DNA of 64,000 nucleotides from a virus, in IMG/VR virus record IMGVR_UViG_3300043410_001917, positions 1-64,000 of that record, one strand, 5' to 3'. The position numbers and the translations under genes are program-made. Under the pieces are notes generated by a model. That model ran no database searches. It worked only from the letters and a program-made list of their open reading frames with translations, and was not told the DNA's origin. Positions 42,201 through 51,172 of this stretch are shown here, piece after piece (positions within the stretch are counted from its first letter, which is position 1; each line of letters opens with the position of its first letter).

Positions 42201-42665
42201 GCAATTGTAGCTGGTGAAACATCAAGCCGAGGTGGTCCTGCAGCTGCAAGATATATGTCCAAAAAAGTAGTTTTGGATGGTGGTTTTGATTCAGGTGACC
42301 TAAATGTTTACATATCTGCATATCGTCCAGTTGGAACAGATATTAATGTATACTATAAAATTTTGAGTAGAAATGATACACAGAATTTTGATGATGGTGT
42401 TTGGCAATTAATGACAAAGACCAGAAGTTCTGATGGAAACTATTCACAAACAAGAGAAGATATACGTGAATACACCTTTTCACCAGGTTCATTAGGTGTT
42501 GATGCAGGTTACGTTTCTTATACTGGAAATGGTGGAGAAACATATTACGATTTCAGTCAATTTGCAATCAAGATTGTAATGACTACAACAGACAAAACTC
42601 TTGTTCCTTTCTTGGCGGATATGAGATGCATTGCTCTGCCACCAAATACTAATACCACATTTTAA
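36294..42665 (+). CDS. giant DUF4815-type baseplate-peripheral or fibre-base protein
   Basis: A 2123-residue protein starting MALNFNVDPYYDDFDGTKNF then HRILFKPGVAVQARELTQAQ, the signature of DUF4815 phage virion proteins. The first 550 residues are this region. The middle is beta-rich with Thr/Ser/Asn loops and probable coiled parts. Near the end are NNLITVTDGGSGYNVQTTTV and a C-terminal domain ending SQFAIKIVMTTTDKTLVPFL. It likely sits at the baseplate edge, taking the place of T4 gp10 and attaching fibres. It directly precedes the fibre genes. Confidence 0.8.
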   Translation: MALNFNVDPYYDDFDGTKNFHRILFKPGVAVQARELTQAQTILQNQITSFADNIFKQNSPVSGGQVTTNFDVKYIKIQAEYNGITIDVEQFQNKLIRNADGTIVARVVATAVATGTSGEGDPATLVVSYKTGTHFTDNDIIYDADSNLTCQAMPSDAVGSSSIASIAQGVFYVLGNFVQVNPQTVILDKYGNLPSRRIGLEITETIYDYATDNSLLDPAVGASNYQAPGADRYVISLQLSSRPLYLGDDALFIELVRAEEGNVFKMVDGSVYAAIDDYFAKRDYETNGDYIVEEFKLTPKVYDEDADKYTMTVGKGLAYVHGYRVENPAPLNIISNRARTTATQDNEPAFIDYGSYFLVSNVAGSGTYTFPVTTANTVDFHCVANTDINTANATTYNSTLVATAYIRGLQFDNSPVTADGSTYVYKAHVYDLVNKSISANVITANSTSITLPSVNGKTSSVDHAYDGVDVTITKGTNAGETRTISNYNGTTRVATVSQAWSVTPDSSSVYVLNFNTPDVESMVFTGTSYPKTIYASADIDDTGKTGNISSGDTVFQNPNIPEMVYPIGNPYVSTITSPSYTTYQEIKGVNFNVSGGTITATIDFTGSYAGVIKHLGNEGTTLSGDVVEQCYTIIVTDRQSNSTLTNGQIVPWTINGRSVTLNNDGSVANFSTATSDLSAFTATIIAKVFVTDGTNTSHVLKIKNLVKGNTAIVSSNASAYMTTIATNTFVDDSSSSTGHVYIKKGGVLSSGKQSLYLSDVKRIVKIIDTKTDILPTVAMLTDVSYDVTNRYIFDNGQRDSYYDHASISLRPGAAKPVGNLLIILDYYKHAGGDGYFSKMSYIDTSSSPEDYREIPVYVSKHGAAYALRDCLDFRPSRLNAQSQFVFRFSNPSSTRLGVLQPANLSTFVCDYSYYLGRKDKLVITKDKEIKIIEGSPSINPIAPNEPDKSLVLANITLKPYTSYVPSELSSGLSDLSILQTQHRRYTMSDIAGLDTRINRIEYYTSLSQLEQSANALQISDAYGLNRFKNGIMVDDFSSFAAADVGTGDFNASINRRTKQLTAKQHVKNFPLKNLSLIYSMNKTTSSAIASQNFAKTTNGSTNYFSLPYTTTNLVAQKLASRTVNINPFAVTTAKGLVSLSPNVDNWVDSTYSPSLLIVDPNLHIWQSGNELNTLLTGDWQTVSATSQLVGSTSTTSQSTVNHENHGRFNGPYGTNVGYTEHITETFTTETYKVTTNQSRNDIVGNYSQIDNTYSLNNGYINDISILPWIRKQEVVISAFNLLYKTQIHGFFDTKNVDNYIRKSNEIELTNVAGSFSQGDIIGYYSSGTYFPTGIVLGVYEYPDTNNCRLYVAGDGKTTTYNNGLSLQNSHYNSDGVYQNTTAQGTFVSQKHRGGLVQTVGSSTSITLSSLASSDNTDYVGQTLYITSGSGKGQSAVVSSYNGTTKVITLTTGITCSAGDIYSIGTFVTNEEGSFYGVFTIPENTFQTGTRVFRMDNRLNDNESTITTYGEGSFYASGLQTNKQNIDFGASPSGAKDTFTQVNKQTVISSATKNLYNRSVWISPYDPVAQTFIIDKDNYPNGAFLTSIKAFFASKPTSDTAPVTLSVVGTLNGYPNGSTLDNGIVTLPAYKIKTSESPQYLDSTAYTEFVFDSPVYVQPETLYAFILKSSSNEYTLYAAANGDNALPSSVKNLVTDPYPSSITKISGAPYVGGLFLSQNAQTWTVDQNQSLMFTIERAKFDITKTPSIRMVVPKKMPQRTLIEDSVDYYTNANNLTDNIGTTSNKDLLVDAFNLSTTDFVPSSTKISYTYSAMLQNGADTSEISVNPGRYGTTMYNHIYLNDNKGERIIKANSTTSFSMYGYLESTNDAVSPFIADSGTSVFAIQYDINNCPLSNNLITVTDGGSGYNVQTTTVSISAPTGKNSEQAYATANVVNGVIDAIYITTPGAGYIETPTITITDANTTPGTGATAIVAGETSSRGGPAAARYMSKKVVLDGGFDSGDLNVYISAYRPVGTDINVYYKILSRNDTQNFDDGVWQLMTKTRSSDGNYSQTREDIREYTFSPGSLGVDAGYVSYTGNGGETYYDFSQFAIKIVMTTTDKTLVPFLADMRCIALPPNTNTTF

Positions 42666-42667
42666 TT

Positions 42668-42898
42668 ATGGAATTGTTGAAAGTTAAAGGCACCAAGCTG
42701 GTAAGAGATACCAGAAGTGGTGCCATTATCAATCAAGACAAAACGGGACTGGATGAATATTTGGCCAAGCGCCGTGGTATGCAAGCCCAAAAAGATGAAA
42801 TAAATAAAGTAAAGTCTGATATTTTGGAAATGAAAAGCGACATGGCAGATATCAAAGATTTGTTAAAAAAACTATTAGAAAAAGGTTCAAATGGCTAA
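42668..42898 (+). CDS. small coiled-coil protein
   Basis: A 76-residue protein. The first 35 residues form a polar head (VKGTKLVRDTRSGAIINQDK), and residues 38-72 form a regular coiled coil (EINKVKSDILEMKSDMADIK). It begins two bases after the large protein and overlaps the next fibre gene by eight bases. Such small proteins are seen near baseplate-fibre junctions in marine T4-like phages and may be a connector or chaperone. Confidence 0.65.
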   Translation: MELLKVKGTKLVRDTRSGAIINQDKTGLDEYLAKRRGMQAQKDEINKVKSDILEMKSDMADIKDLLKKLLEKGSNG

Positions 42899-45800
42899 TA
42901 CAGTTACTACATTAAGTTATGCCAATACATTCGGCCAGTGGTTGGCCGCTACCGATGCATTGATTGCTGAAAATAATGTGTTGGCCACAGACAACTACGT
43001 AAAAGATTCGGGAACAATTTATCTTTCTGAAGGAACATTAAACGCATTACAATCTAACGGTAATGTTATTATTCAAAAGGCCTTGATGATTCAAGGTGTA
43101 GGTTCATATGCAACAGTTCAAAACGATTTAACAGTTCAACGCCAAGGTTTATTCACAAATACAGAATTAAGTTTAGTTGCATCAGGTAATGTAAATGTAG
43201 ACAAAGTTTTGACCGTTTCTGGTTCTGGATATGGTTTGCATGTGGAAAATGATGCTCAAGTGGATGGTGATTTGTATGTTGGTGGTGACCTAGACCTTAA
43301 TATATTAGAAGCTCGTGAAAAAGTTAATACTGCCACGGTTTCTGTAACAGGTTCAACATATACAAACAAACTACAAGCAAACAATTCAATTCTAACTACT
43401 GTATTGACCGCTAATAGTGATTTTTATACAAGTCGCATACAAGCAAACACTTCAATACTAACAACAGAACTTCAAGCTAACACAGTTATCAAATCCCAAA
43501 CAATTTCTGTATCAACAGGAATGTATGGCAACTCATTACAGGCCAATTCTAGTGTTAATACAGCAAATGCTTCTATAACAGGAACAGTATACACCAAACA
43601 TCTACAAGCAAACTCAACCGTTAATACAGCAAATGCTTCCATAACAAGCAATCTGTATGTTGGTTCTGTAATTGCAAATAATGAAATTATTGTTCCGTTA
43701 ATTCTTGCCACAGGAAATGTTTCTATTAATGAGAATTTGAATGTAAGTCAAAACGCATTTATAAACAACATATACACAACAGATGGAATGCATAGCGATT
43801 TGCTCTTTGCAAATACAGTTTACATTCAAAACAATATTTCAACAATTGGTAATACAAATTCAGCTTCGTTCTTTGCAGGATCAAACGTAACATCACCAAC
43901 AGTATATACAACCGAAACATATGGTGATAATATAACCGCAAACGTCAAAGTTTATGCTGCTGATGTTGATGTGGAAGGAACAACACTTACACGTTTCTTA
44001 CAAGCAAACTCATCCACTAATACATCCAATTCTAGTGTGGTGAACACCAGCTATACAAAATACTTGGTAGCCAACACATTGGTAACAACAGCAGGTCTTG
44101 CGGTAACAGGTAAAACACATACCAATACTTTGCAGGCAAACACATCTGCAAATACAGAAACTTTATCTGTAACACAACGTGCATTGATTGACCGTGTTCA
44201 AGCAAACACATCAGTTAATACAGAAATTTTAAGTGTATCAACTACAGCTCTTGTTAAAAATTTACAAGCAAATAGTCAAGTAAATACTGCTGTAATGAGT
44301 GTAACAGGAAATGTATACACAAACAGAGTGTTAGCTAATTCATCCGTAAACACACCAACATTAATTGTTACAGATAAAATTGATGCTAATGATGCTTCAG
44401 TTTTTGTAAACGATTTGGAAACTTTAGGTCAATTATCGGTTGGTGGTAACTTTGTCATCAACGGTGAAACAATTTACAATTCAAATGTATTTACATTAAA
44501 TGCAGGATCAAATCAAGGACAATTCAGTTCTATTGCTGTAAATAGAGGTATATCTGGTGCAAACGGTGAGTTGCGTTGGAATGAATCACAAGAATGGTGG
44601 GAAACATATGGTGTTCACACTGGTGACTATTACAGAATTCTAACTGATGAACATCTAAGTGATGTATTGGATTCTACAAATTCATTGGTTGTTGCATCTT
44701 CAAAAGCTGCAAATACTTTGAACGATAAGATTCAAACTGCAAATACATTCTTGCAAGGTCGTGTAACTTCTGCTGCAAGTTTTGCTAACGGTGCTTTCTC
44801 AAGAGCCAATGCATCTTACACCGCACAAAATACAACAGCAACATTTGCCAACAGTGCTTTTGCACATGCAAATGCGGCTTATGCTTCCGCAAACAACGTT
44901 GCACCACAGGTTGCACCTGCGTTTAACCAAGCCAACGCAGCGTTCGATAAAGCAAATACAGTTGTTGCAACAATCAGAGGAACAACCGGTTCAGTTTCGG
45001 CAAACAATGCTGGTGTTACCTTAAAGAGTAACAATGGTATTGTTATATTTGCCACAAATGATAATCAAAGTGGTAACGTTCTTTCAATTAGCACATCACA
45101 AGACCTGAGAACTACCGCATCACCAACATTTGCCGGCCTTTCTTTGACAACACCTTTGCAAGTAGGCCAAGGCGGCACAGGAACCACCTCACACGCATCT
45201 TTGTTTGATTTGGCGGTGACTGCTGCAGCAGGTTCTGGTTCCTCAGGAAAAGTTTTGGGAACCGATGGTGCTGGTAACTATTCTTGGGTAACAGGTGGTT
45301 CAGGTGGTGGCGGTGGCGCACAACCTGGTTCTAGAATTTCATCATCACGTTTGTCTTATACTGGTGATGACGTTACTGCCAAATTTGCCACACCAACATT
45401 CAGTACAGGCACACAACTACGTGCATACATTAATGGTGTTCGTCAATTAGAATCTGAATATTGGTCATTTACTTCAAACTCTACTATTTGGTTTACAAAT
45501 ACACCAACAACTGGAGATAAAATTCTTATTGAAGTTGATGGTTATGCGGTGTATGAATACTATGCAAATAATATTGCATATGGTCCTGCATCAGGTGATA
45601 TGGTTGGCGCAACAATTCAAGATGCAATTGACAACTTAGAAACCAGAAAGATGCCAAAAGCAGGCGGCACATTTACTGGTCGTGTTGATGGTTTGACAAT
45701 GCCAACAACAACATCTAATACTGTGTTCGCAACTACACAATTCGTAAACCAATATGCAAATGCTGGTTACACATTGACACACAGTATTACTGGTAATGCA

Positions 45801-47123
45801 GGCACAGTAACAAACGGTGTATATACATCCGGTTCTTATGCAAATCCATCTTGGATTACAAGCATTGCAAACACAAAAATTTCAGGAACAATTGCTGATT
45901 CACAATTGATTGATAGTGGAGTAACAGCAAACTCTTATGGAAAAGCAAACACCGTTCCAGTAATTAAAGTTGATGCAAAAGGTAGAGTTACTGGTGTAAC
46001 TAACACCACAATTTCTATTACCAAATCTCAAATCAGTGATTTCCCCACAATCACCGATACAACCAATGCTGATAACATTACTTCAGGTACATTATCTACT
46101 GCTCGACTTGCAGATATTGCGAATTTGACAACAGGCGCATATGGTGGTTCAAACAAAGTAGCAAAGGTTACTGTTGATGCAAAAGGTAGGATTACTGCTG
46201 CTGAAGATGTGCAAATTTCTTTGACTAAATCAGCTATAACAGACTTCCCAACATTGGCTGCATCAGCAACAACAGATACCACTAACGCAAGTAACATTAC
46301 AAGTGGTACATTGCCTGACGCAAGAATGCCAACTGGCTACGCAAAATTGGCCGGCGCAGATTTTACAGGTGCAACAACGGTAACCGGCACAGGTAAAATA
46401 ACATTAGCTTCGAGTGGTGATATTACCGCATATAGAACTGGTGATACTACTGGTGCAATTTATCTGAACAAAGCACAAACCAGATATCTATACAATGACG
46501 GAACAAAATATTATTTGAATGGCCAAGGTTTACAGGTTAACGGATCAGATGTTCTTAATACTTCTGACGAATTTAAGATTACAGGCACAAGAAATTACAG
46601 GTCTCAATCTTCGGTTGGAACAGGAAATCAATCTGGAACATTAGTGTGTTATGGTGATAACGGTGCAATCGGTACAAACCATGCGGTCATGTCTTTCCAC
46701 AGACCAGGTTCATATGCCATCAACATGGGTCTTGATAACGATAATATTTTCCGTATTGGTGGTTGGAGTGATGGAACAAATTCATATAGAATGACATTGG
46801 ACACCATGGGTAATGCAGTTTTTAAAAATAACGTTACCGCTTATTCTGATGTTAGATTGAAAACAAATATTGAAACAATCACAAACGCATTAGAAACTGT
46901 ATCCAAAATGCGTGGCGTTACATATGAAAGAATAGATTCTGGAATAAAAGGTGTTGGTGTTATTGCTCAAGAAATCAAAGAGGTGTTACCAGAAGTTGTT
47001 ATGGAAGCATCTAGCGAAGAAGAATTCATGTCAGTTTCTTACGGCAATATTGTTGGTGTTTTGATTGAAGCCATTAAAGAACTTAAAGCAGAAATTGAAG
47101 AACTAAAAGGACAAATTAAATGA
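42891..47123 (+). CDS. tail fibre with C-terminal S74 intramolecular chaperone
   Basis: A 1410-residue fibre. The first 130 residues resemble an attachment part (VTTLSYANTFGQWLAATDAL). Residues 140-500 have repeats of about 15 residues with LQANSSVNTANASITG-type units, a long trimeric shaft. A short FANGAF heptad stretch lies at about 625-650. Further C-terminal are FPTITDTTNADNITSGTLST-type repeats. The end has the S74 endosialidase-type autocleaving chaperone: YSDVRLKTNIETI with Ser1319-Asp1320, then GVGVIAQEIKEVLPEVV and IEAIKELKAEIEELKG. The chaperone would be cut off after trimer folding. It overlaps the next gene by four bases. Confidence 0.88.
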   Translation: MANTVTTLSYANTFGQWLAATDALIAENNVLATDNYVKDSGTIYLSEGTLNALQSNGNVIIQKALMIQGVGSYATVQNDLTVQRQGLFTNTELSLVASGNVNVDKVLTVSGSGYGLHVENDAQVDGDLYVGGDLDLNILEAREKVNTATVSVTGSTYTNKLQANNSILTTVLTANSDFYTSRIQANTSILTTELQANTVIKSQTISVSTGMYGNSLQANSSVNTANASITGTVYTKHLQANSTVNTANASITSNLYVGSVIANNEIIVPLILATGNVSINENLNVSQNAFINNIYTTDGMHSDLLFANTVYIQNNISTIGNTNSASFFAGSNVTSPTVYTTETYGDNITANVKVYAADVDVEGTTLTRFLQANSSTNTSNSSVVNTSYTKYLVANTLVTTAGLAVTGKTHTNTLQANTSANTETLSVTQRALIDRVQANTSVNTEILSVSTTALVKNLQANSQVNTAVMSVTGNVYTNRVLANSSVNTPTLIVTDKIDANDASVFVNDLETLGQLSVGGNFVINGETIYNSNVFTLNAGSNQGQFSSIAVNRGISGANGELRWNESQEWWETYGVHTGDYYRILTDEHLSDVLDSTNSLVVASSKAANTLNDKIQTANTFLQGRVTSAASFANGAFSRANASYTAQNTTATFANSAFAHANAAYASANNVAPQVAPAFNQANAAFDKANTVVATIRGTTGSVSANNAGVTLKSNNGIVIFATNDNQSGNVLSISTSQDLRTTASPTFAGLSLTTPLQVGQGGTGTTSHASLFDLAVTAAAGSGSSGKVLGTDGAGNYSWVTGGSGGGGGAQPGSRISSSRLSYTGDDVTAKFATPTFSTGTQLRAYINGVRQLESEYWSFTSNSTIWFTNTPTTGDKILIEVDGYAVYEYYANNIAYGPASGDMVGATIQDAIDNLETRKMPKAGGTFTGRVDGLTMPTTTSNTVFATTQFVNQYANAGYTLTHSITGNAGTVTNGVYTSGSYANPSWITSIANTKISGTIADSQLIDSGVTANSYGKANTVPVIKVDAKGRVTGVTNTTISITKSQISDFPTITDTTNADNITSGTLSTARLADIANLTTGAYGGSNKVAKVTVDAKGRITAAEDVQISLTKSAITDFPTLAASATTDTTNASNITSGTLPDARMPTGYAKLAGADFTGATTVTGTGKITLASSGDITAYRTGDTTGAIYLNKAQTRYLYNDGTKYYLNGQGLQVNGSDVLNTSDEFKITGTRNYRSQSSVGTGNQSGTLVCYGDNGAIGTNHAVMSFHRPGSYAINMGLDNDNIFRIGGWSDGTNSYRMTLDTMGNAVFKNNVTAYSDVRLKTNIETITNALETVSKMRGVTYERIDSGIKGVGVIAQEIKEVLPEVVMEASSEEEFMSVSYGNIVGVLIEAIKELKAEIEELKGQIK

Positions 47124-48094
47124 CAACAAAGATAACGCCATCAGTATTGGCAAACACAGCAGTCACTGCTGGTTCTTATGGTACAGCTTCACAAATACCA
47201 ACAATTGAAATTGATGCACAAGGTCGAGTGACAGGTGCAACACAAACGCCTGTACAAATTAGCACAACTCAAATTACTTCAGGAACAATTGCTGATGCAA
47301 GACTACCCACAAAGGTGACCGCAGGATCTGTAGGCTCGGCGAATAAAGTTTCACGTTTGACAGTTGATGCTTATGGTAGAGTTACAGCTGCTTCTAACGT
47401 AGATATCCAAATTACTACATCACAAATTACTGGTTATCCAACTTTTGCAACATCAGCCACAACCGATACAACAGTTGCAGATAATATTACAACAGGAACT
47501 TTGCCCGCAGGTAGACTACCAACTACAGCAGTAACAACCGGAACATATGGTTCTTCCGATGGAACACAATACTCAAGATTTGTGGTTGATTCTTACGGAA
47601 GAATTACATCATCAGCAAACGTTTCCATCCAAATACCAACCTCTCAAGTTACTGGATTGGCAACATCTGCAACCACAGACACAACTGATGCAGCAAACAT
47701 CACAACTGGATTTTTACCTTCTGCAAGATTAACAATTACTGGCGTAACTGCTGGTTCACAAGGTTCACAATCTCATGTTCCTAGATTTACTGTTGATAAT
47801 AGAGGCAGATTAACTTCTGCAAATAGTATTGCAATCGCAATTAATGCATCACAAGTGGCTGGTTTGGCCGCTGTTGCAACATCTGGTTCTTATTACGACC
47901 TGCGTGATAAACCATTCATACCAACTGTAATCAACACGTTGTCAGCTGCTTATCCTATTGGTTCTGTTTACATGAATGGTTTAGATGGTGCAAACCCTTC
48001 CGTTTTGTTAGGTTTTGGAACTTGGACTGCTGTAGCAAACACAACTTTCACACCAGACATTGATCCATTGTATGTCTGGATGAGAACGGCCTAA
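47120..48094 (+). CDS. tail fibre/collar protein with tail-collar C-terminus
   Basis: A 324-residue protein made of repeats of ITSGTIADARLPTKVTAGSV type (ITTSQITGYPTFATSATTDT, NITTGTLPAGRLP) that also occur in the preceding fibre. The C-terminus LSAAYPIGSVYMNGLDGANP, LLGFGTWTAVANTTFTPDID is the classic start of a phage tail collar domain, but the protein stops soon after at LYVWMRTA, so it may be cut short or only needs this part. It starts with ATGA overlap. Confidence 0.8.
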   Translation: MTTKITPSVLANTAVTAGSYGTASQIPTIEIDAQGRVTGATQTPVQISTTQITSGTIADARLPTKVTAGSVGSANKVSRLTVDAYGRVTAASNVDIQITTSQITGYPTFATSATTDTTVADNITTGTLPAGRLPTTAVTTGTYGSSDGTQYSRFVVDSYGRITSSANVSIQIPTSQVTGLATSATTDTTDAANITTGFLPSARLTITGVTAGSQGSQSHVPRFTVDNRGRLTSANSIAIAINASQVAGLAAVATSGSYYDLRDKPFIPTVINTLSAAYPIGSVYMNGLDGANPSVLLGFGTWTAVANTTFTPDIDPLYVWMRTA

Positions 48095-48097
48095 CAA

Positions 48098-48105
48098 GAT
48101 AAATA
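48098..48105 (+). promoter_or_regulatory. late-promoter-like box GATAAATA
   Basis: GATAAATA lies 20 bases before the ATG at 48126 and matches seven of eight bases except the first of the T4 late box. An AAGGGG ribosome site follows. Confidence 0.6.
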
Positions 48106-48125
48106 CCTCTAAGAAGGGGATATAA

Positions 48126-48467
48126 ATGCCAGCAGGTTACCAAGAATTATTTTTAGAACAAGGTTCCAATTTCAATACATCCATAACTCTCGACCAGGCG
48201 GATGGAACACCCTTTCAATTAGTTGATTGTCAAGTTAGAGCTAATATGAAAAAATCATATTACTCTAGCAGCACAACAGCAGAATTTGTTATAACAATTA
48301 ACGATCCAACCGAAGGTGTTATCATTATGTCTTTGCCATATGCAAACACAGCCAATATCCCAGCAGGAAGATATGTTTATGATGTTATCATAAAAGATCC
48401 GAATAATGTTGTTTCGAGGGTTTTGGAAGGAGTTGTGAATGTTTTACCTCAGGTTACTGTATTTTAA
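48126..48467 (+). CDS. small beta-sandwich virion protein, unknown
   Basis: A 113-residue protein. LEQGSNFNTSITLDQADGTP, VDCQVRANMKKSYYSSSTT and LPYANTANIPAGRYVYDVII show strand pairs of an Ig-like or upper-baseplate-type fold. C-terminus VLEGVVNVLPQVTVF. It begins a unit of adaptor-like genes after the fibre genes. Role unknown, probably virion attachment of a fibre. Confidence 0.65.
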   Translation: MPAGYQELFLEQGSNFNTSITLDQADGTPFQLVDCQVRANMKKSYYSSSTTAEFVITINDPTEGVIIMSLPYANTANIPAGRYVYDVIIKDPNNVVSRVLEGVVNVLPQVTVF

Positions 48468-48476
48468 AGGAAAAAA

Positions 48477-49010
48477 ATGCCAACAGTAACAGTTAGACAG
48501 CCAGCAACCGTTAAAGTAAGGGTTGAAGGACAAAAAACTAAAGTCCAAACACTTTCTTATGGAACAAAAACACTTAGAAGTTTAACGGACTTATCACTCA
48601 CTGGTGCAAACACTGGTGATGTAATTGTTTATAATTCCGAAACGAAAACATTCGGTGTAAAAGGACTTGGAACAGATACACCGGTCCATGGTAGTTTGAT
48701 ACCAACAGAATCTAGAATGTTTGACCTTGGTTCCAGAACTAAAAAATTTCGAAGTTTGTATCTAAGTGGTAACACCATCGATTTGGATGGAACAGTAATT
48801 AAAGCTGAAGGAACAACTGGCGCCGTTTCGATTACTGCAAAACCGACAGATGCTATTCCCGACCCAATTGCTATTGTTATCTCACCAGTTGGTGGTTTTG
48901 CACCAGTTCAAACTGTCGGAGGCATAATAGACCCTACTGCTGTTCAAGCAGCAGTGGCAAATTCGGTAACTTATTTGGCATTTAAAGGTGCGGATGCAGG
49001 AATGTTTTAA
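48477..49010 (+). CDS. adaptor-like structural protein ending GADAGMF
   Basis: A 177-residue protein. Basic N-terminus (VTVRQPATVKVRVEGQKTKV), then LTGANTGDVIVYNSETKTFG, then a beta domain with IPTESRMFDLGSRTKKFRSL, which resembles short fibre-base units. The C-terminus FKGADAGMF resembles the DGGxF tails of its neighbours. Its ATG follows AAAGGAAAAAA. It probably belongs to the tail-fibre attachment set. Confidence 0.65.
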   Translation: MPTVTVRQPATVKVRVEGQKTKVQTLSYGTKTLRSLTDLSLTGANTGDVIVYNSETKTFGVKGLGTDTPVHGSLIPTESRMFDLGSRTKKFRSLYLSGNTIDLDGTVIKAEGTTGAVSITAKPTDAIPDPIAIVISPVGGFAPVQTVGGIIDPTAVQAAVANSVTYLAFKGADAGMF

Positions 49011-49013
49011 AAT

Positions 49014-49238
49014 ATGTCAAATACCACGATACAGATATTACGTTCTTATGCAAATACAGCACCAGCAAACCTAGCAGATGGTGAATTGGCATATTCGTTT
49101 CTGTCAAATACTCTTTTCATTGGTAGCACAACGTTGAATGTCGAGACTCAATTATGGTCCAACAACATCATTAGTATTGGTGGACCAGATTATATTGCTA
49201 ATGCGGTTAGTATAATTGACGGTGGCATTTTTTCATAA
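49014..49238 (+). CDS. stand-alone fibre N-terminal (adaptor) domain
   Basis: A 74-residue protein. The stretch NTTIQILRSYANTAPANLAD then GELAYSFLSNTLFIGSTT is almost the same as the first 50 residues of the large fibre at 49283 (NTSILIKRSTTVG, GELAYSYLSNTIFIGSPD). It ends VSIIDGGIFS. It looks like an isolated copy of the attachment module with only a short tail, perhaps a capping or competitor protein. Confidence 0.7.
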   Translation: MSNTTIQILRSYANTAPANLADGELAYSFLSNTLFIGSTTLNVETQLWSNNIISIGGPDYIANAVSIIDGGIFS

Positions 49239-49241
49239 ATA
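49234..49241 (+). promoter_or_regulatory. late-promoter-like box CATAAATA
   Basis: CATAAATA spans the stop of the small adaptor gene and lies 41 bases before ATG 49283; it is identical to the box before gp48. Confidence 0.6.
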
Positions 49242-49282
49242 GATAATAGGATTAGTCCAACAAAACAACAAGGATAATAATA

Positions 49283-51172
49283 ATGGCGAATACCTCAATT
49301 TTAATTAAACGTTCCACCACGGTAGGGCGTCCAGTAAGCTTACAAGCTGGTGAACTGGCGTATTCCTACTTATCTAATACCATATTCATCGGTTCACCTG
49401 ATGGAAATGGTGTTGTTAATGTTGGTGGTCAATACTATACATCTCAAATTGATTCTGCAACCAATCTAAACACAGGCGGAACGCTAGTTCGCCGTGATTC
49501 AAATGGTAACGTTTCGTTGGGTTATGTTACTGCTACCGGTATTGATGTTGCTAACATCACCGGTAACGCAAACTCTGCAACTCAATTCCAAACCGACAGA
49601 TACATCAACGTTTCTGGTGGTGACATTACTGCATCTGCACAGTTGTTCAATGGTACTGCAAATGCAACATTAAGTGCGTCACTTAACTCTGTTTCTGGAC
49701 TAAGTGCTGGTGTATATGGTGGTACAACCGCTATACCAGTTGTTACTGTGGCTGCCAATGGTCGTGTCATGGCAATTGCCAACACAAGTATTTCCACCGA
49801 CTTAAACATTGCTGGTGATTCCGGCACAGACACAATTCACCTTGGATCGGATACATTGACATTTGTTGGTGGTGAAGGTATAACTTCAACTGTTACAGAC
49901 AATACAGTTTCTTTTGGTGTTGACACAACAGTTGTTCGTGCAAATACCGCATCAATGAATCAAACAATTGATGGTGACATTACCATCAGCGGTAACTTGC
50001 ATGTTCTTGGTACACAAACAGTTATTACAACTGCAACACTTGAAGTTTCTGACCCATTACTATATCTTGCTGGCAACAACTATGTATCAGATGCAGTTGA
50101 TATTGGTTGGGTTGGTAACTACAACAATGGTTCTGCTAACCTACATGCTGGTATTATCCGTCATGCTGGTGATAAAGACTTCTATATCTTTGATGGTTAC
50201 GACCAAGAACCAGATTCAAACGTTATTGACATTACTGGCAACGGTTTCCATGTTGCAAACTTACATGCAAATCTAATCTCTGCATGGTCTAACGTTACAT
50301 CTTTACAAGTTGGTACATTAAACGTTGCGGGTGCAACAACACTTAAATCATTAACATTGACTGATGACTTGACAGTATCCAACGGTGGTACTGGTGCAAG
50401 TTCATTCACTGCTGGTGCAATCCTTGTTGGTGATGGCACAAACTCACTAAAGACTCTTGCAAACAGCACATATACCGCAACAGGAACAGGCGCTGCAAAC
50501 AATACAGTTTCTTCAATTACCGTAGATGCATATGGTAGAGTAACTGCTGCAACATTTGAACAGATTAGTGGTCTAACAGTTGGTCAAGGTGGTACAGGAC
50601 AATCATCATTCACTGCTGGTCAAGTTGTTATTGGCAATGGTTCAGGTGCATTGCAACAACTTGCAAACGTATCTTCTATCAACACCAACGTTGCATCTTC
50701 TAACACAGTATCTAACATCACAACAGATGTATATGGTCGTGTAACAGGATTCACACAACAAGAAATCTCTGGTCTATCAGTTGCACAAGGCGGTACAGGT
50801 GCTTCTTCACTAAGTGCTGGTGGTTTGTTGATTGGTAATGGAACAGGTGCAGTTTCTACACTTGCTAACGTTACATATACATTGACTGGTACATTAGGTG
50901 CAGCCAAAACAATTACATCTTTGACTGTTGATGCTTACGGTCGTGTAAGTGCTGCAACTGCTGCTGACATTTCTGGTTTGACTGTTGCACAAGGCGGTAC
51001 GGGTGCTTCTACATTCACCGCAAAAGGTATCGTATACGGTGATGGAACAAATGCGTTATCAGTTACTGCTGCAGCTGGCACATCCGACCAAACATGGTCT
51101 AACCAGATTCTTACAACAACCAATGCGGGTGTTCCAGTCTGGACATCCACTCTGGATGGAGGTCAATTCTAA
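49283..51172 (+). CDS. tail fibre with GGTGxS repeats
   Basis: A 629-residue fibre. The N-terminal adaptor NTSILIKRSTTVGRPVSLQA with GELAYSYLSNTIFIGSP is followed by a beta domain (GVYGGTTAIPVVTVAANGRV; a later WVGNYNNGSANLHAGIIRHA with DFYIFDGYDQEP). Four copies of a module starting LTVAQGGTGASSFTAGG-like then GNGTGAVSTLANVTYT make up the distal half. The C-terminus is TLDGGQF. It likely makes part of a long side fibre. GGTGAS-type modules are known from phage tail fibres. Confidence 0.82.
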   Translation: MANTSILIKRSTTVGRPVSLQAGELAYSYLSNTIFIGSPDGNGVVNVGGQYYTSQIDSATNLNTGGTLVRRDSNGNVSLGYVTATGIDVANITGNANSATQFQTDRYINVSGGDITASAQLFNGTANATLSASLNSVSGLSAGVYGGTTAIPVVTVAANGRVMAIANTSISTDLNIAGDSGTDTIHLGSDTLTFVGGEGITSTVTDNTVSFGVDTTVVRANTASMNQTIDGDITISGNLHVLGTQTVITTATLEVSDPLLYLAGNNYVSDAVDIGWVGNYNNGSANLHAGIIRHAGDKDFYIFDGYDQEPDSNVIDITGNGFHVANLHANLISAWSNVTSLQVGTLNVAGATTLKSLTLTDDLTVSNGGTGASSFTAGAILVGDGTNSLKTLANSTYTATGTGAANNTVSSITVDAYGRVTAATFEQISGLTVGQGGTGQSSFTAGQVVIGNGSGALQQLANVSSINTNVASSNTVSNITTDVYGRVTGFTQQEISGLSVAQGGTGASSLSAGGLLIGNGTGAVSTLANVTYTLTGTLGAAKTITSLTVDAYGRVSAATAADISGLTVAQGGTGASTFTAKGIVYGDGTNALSVTAAAGTSDQTWSNQILTTTNAGVPVWTSTLDGGQF

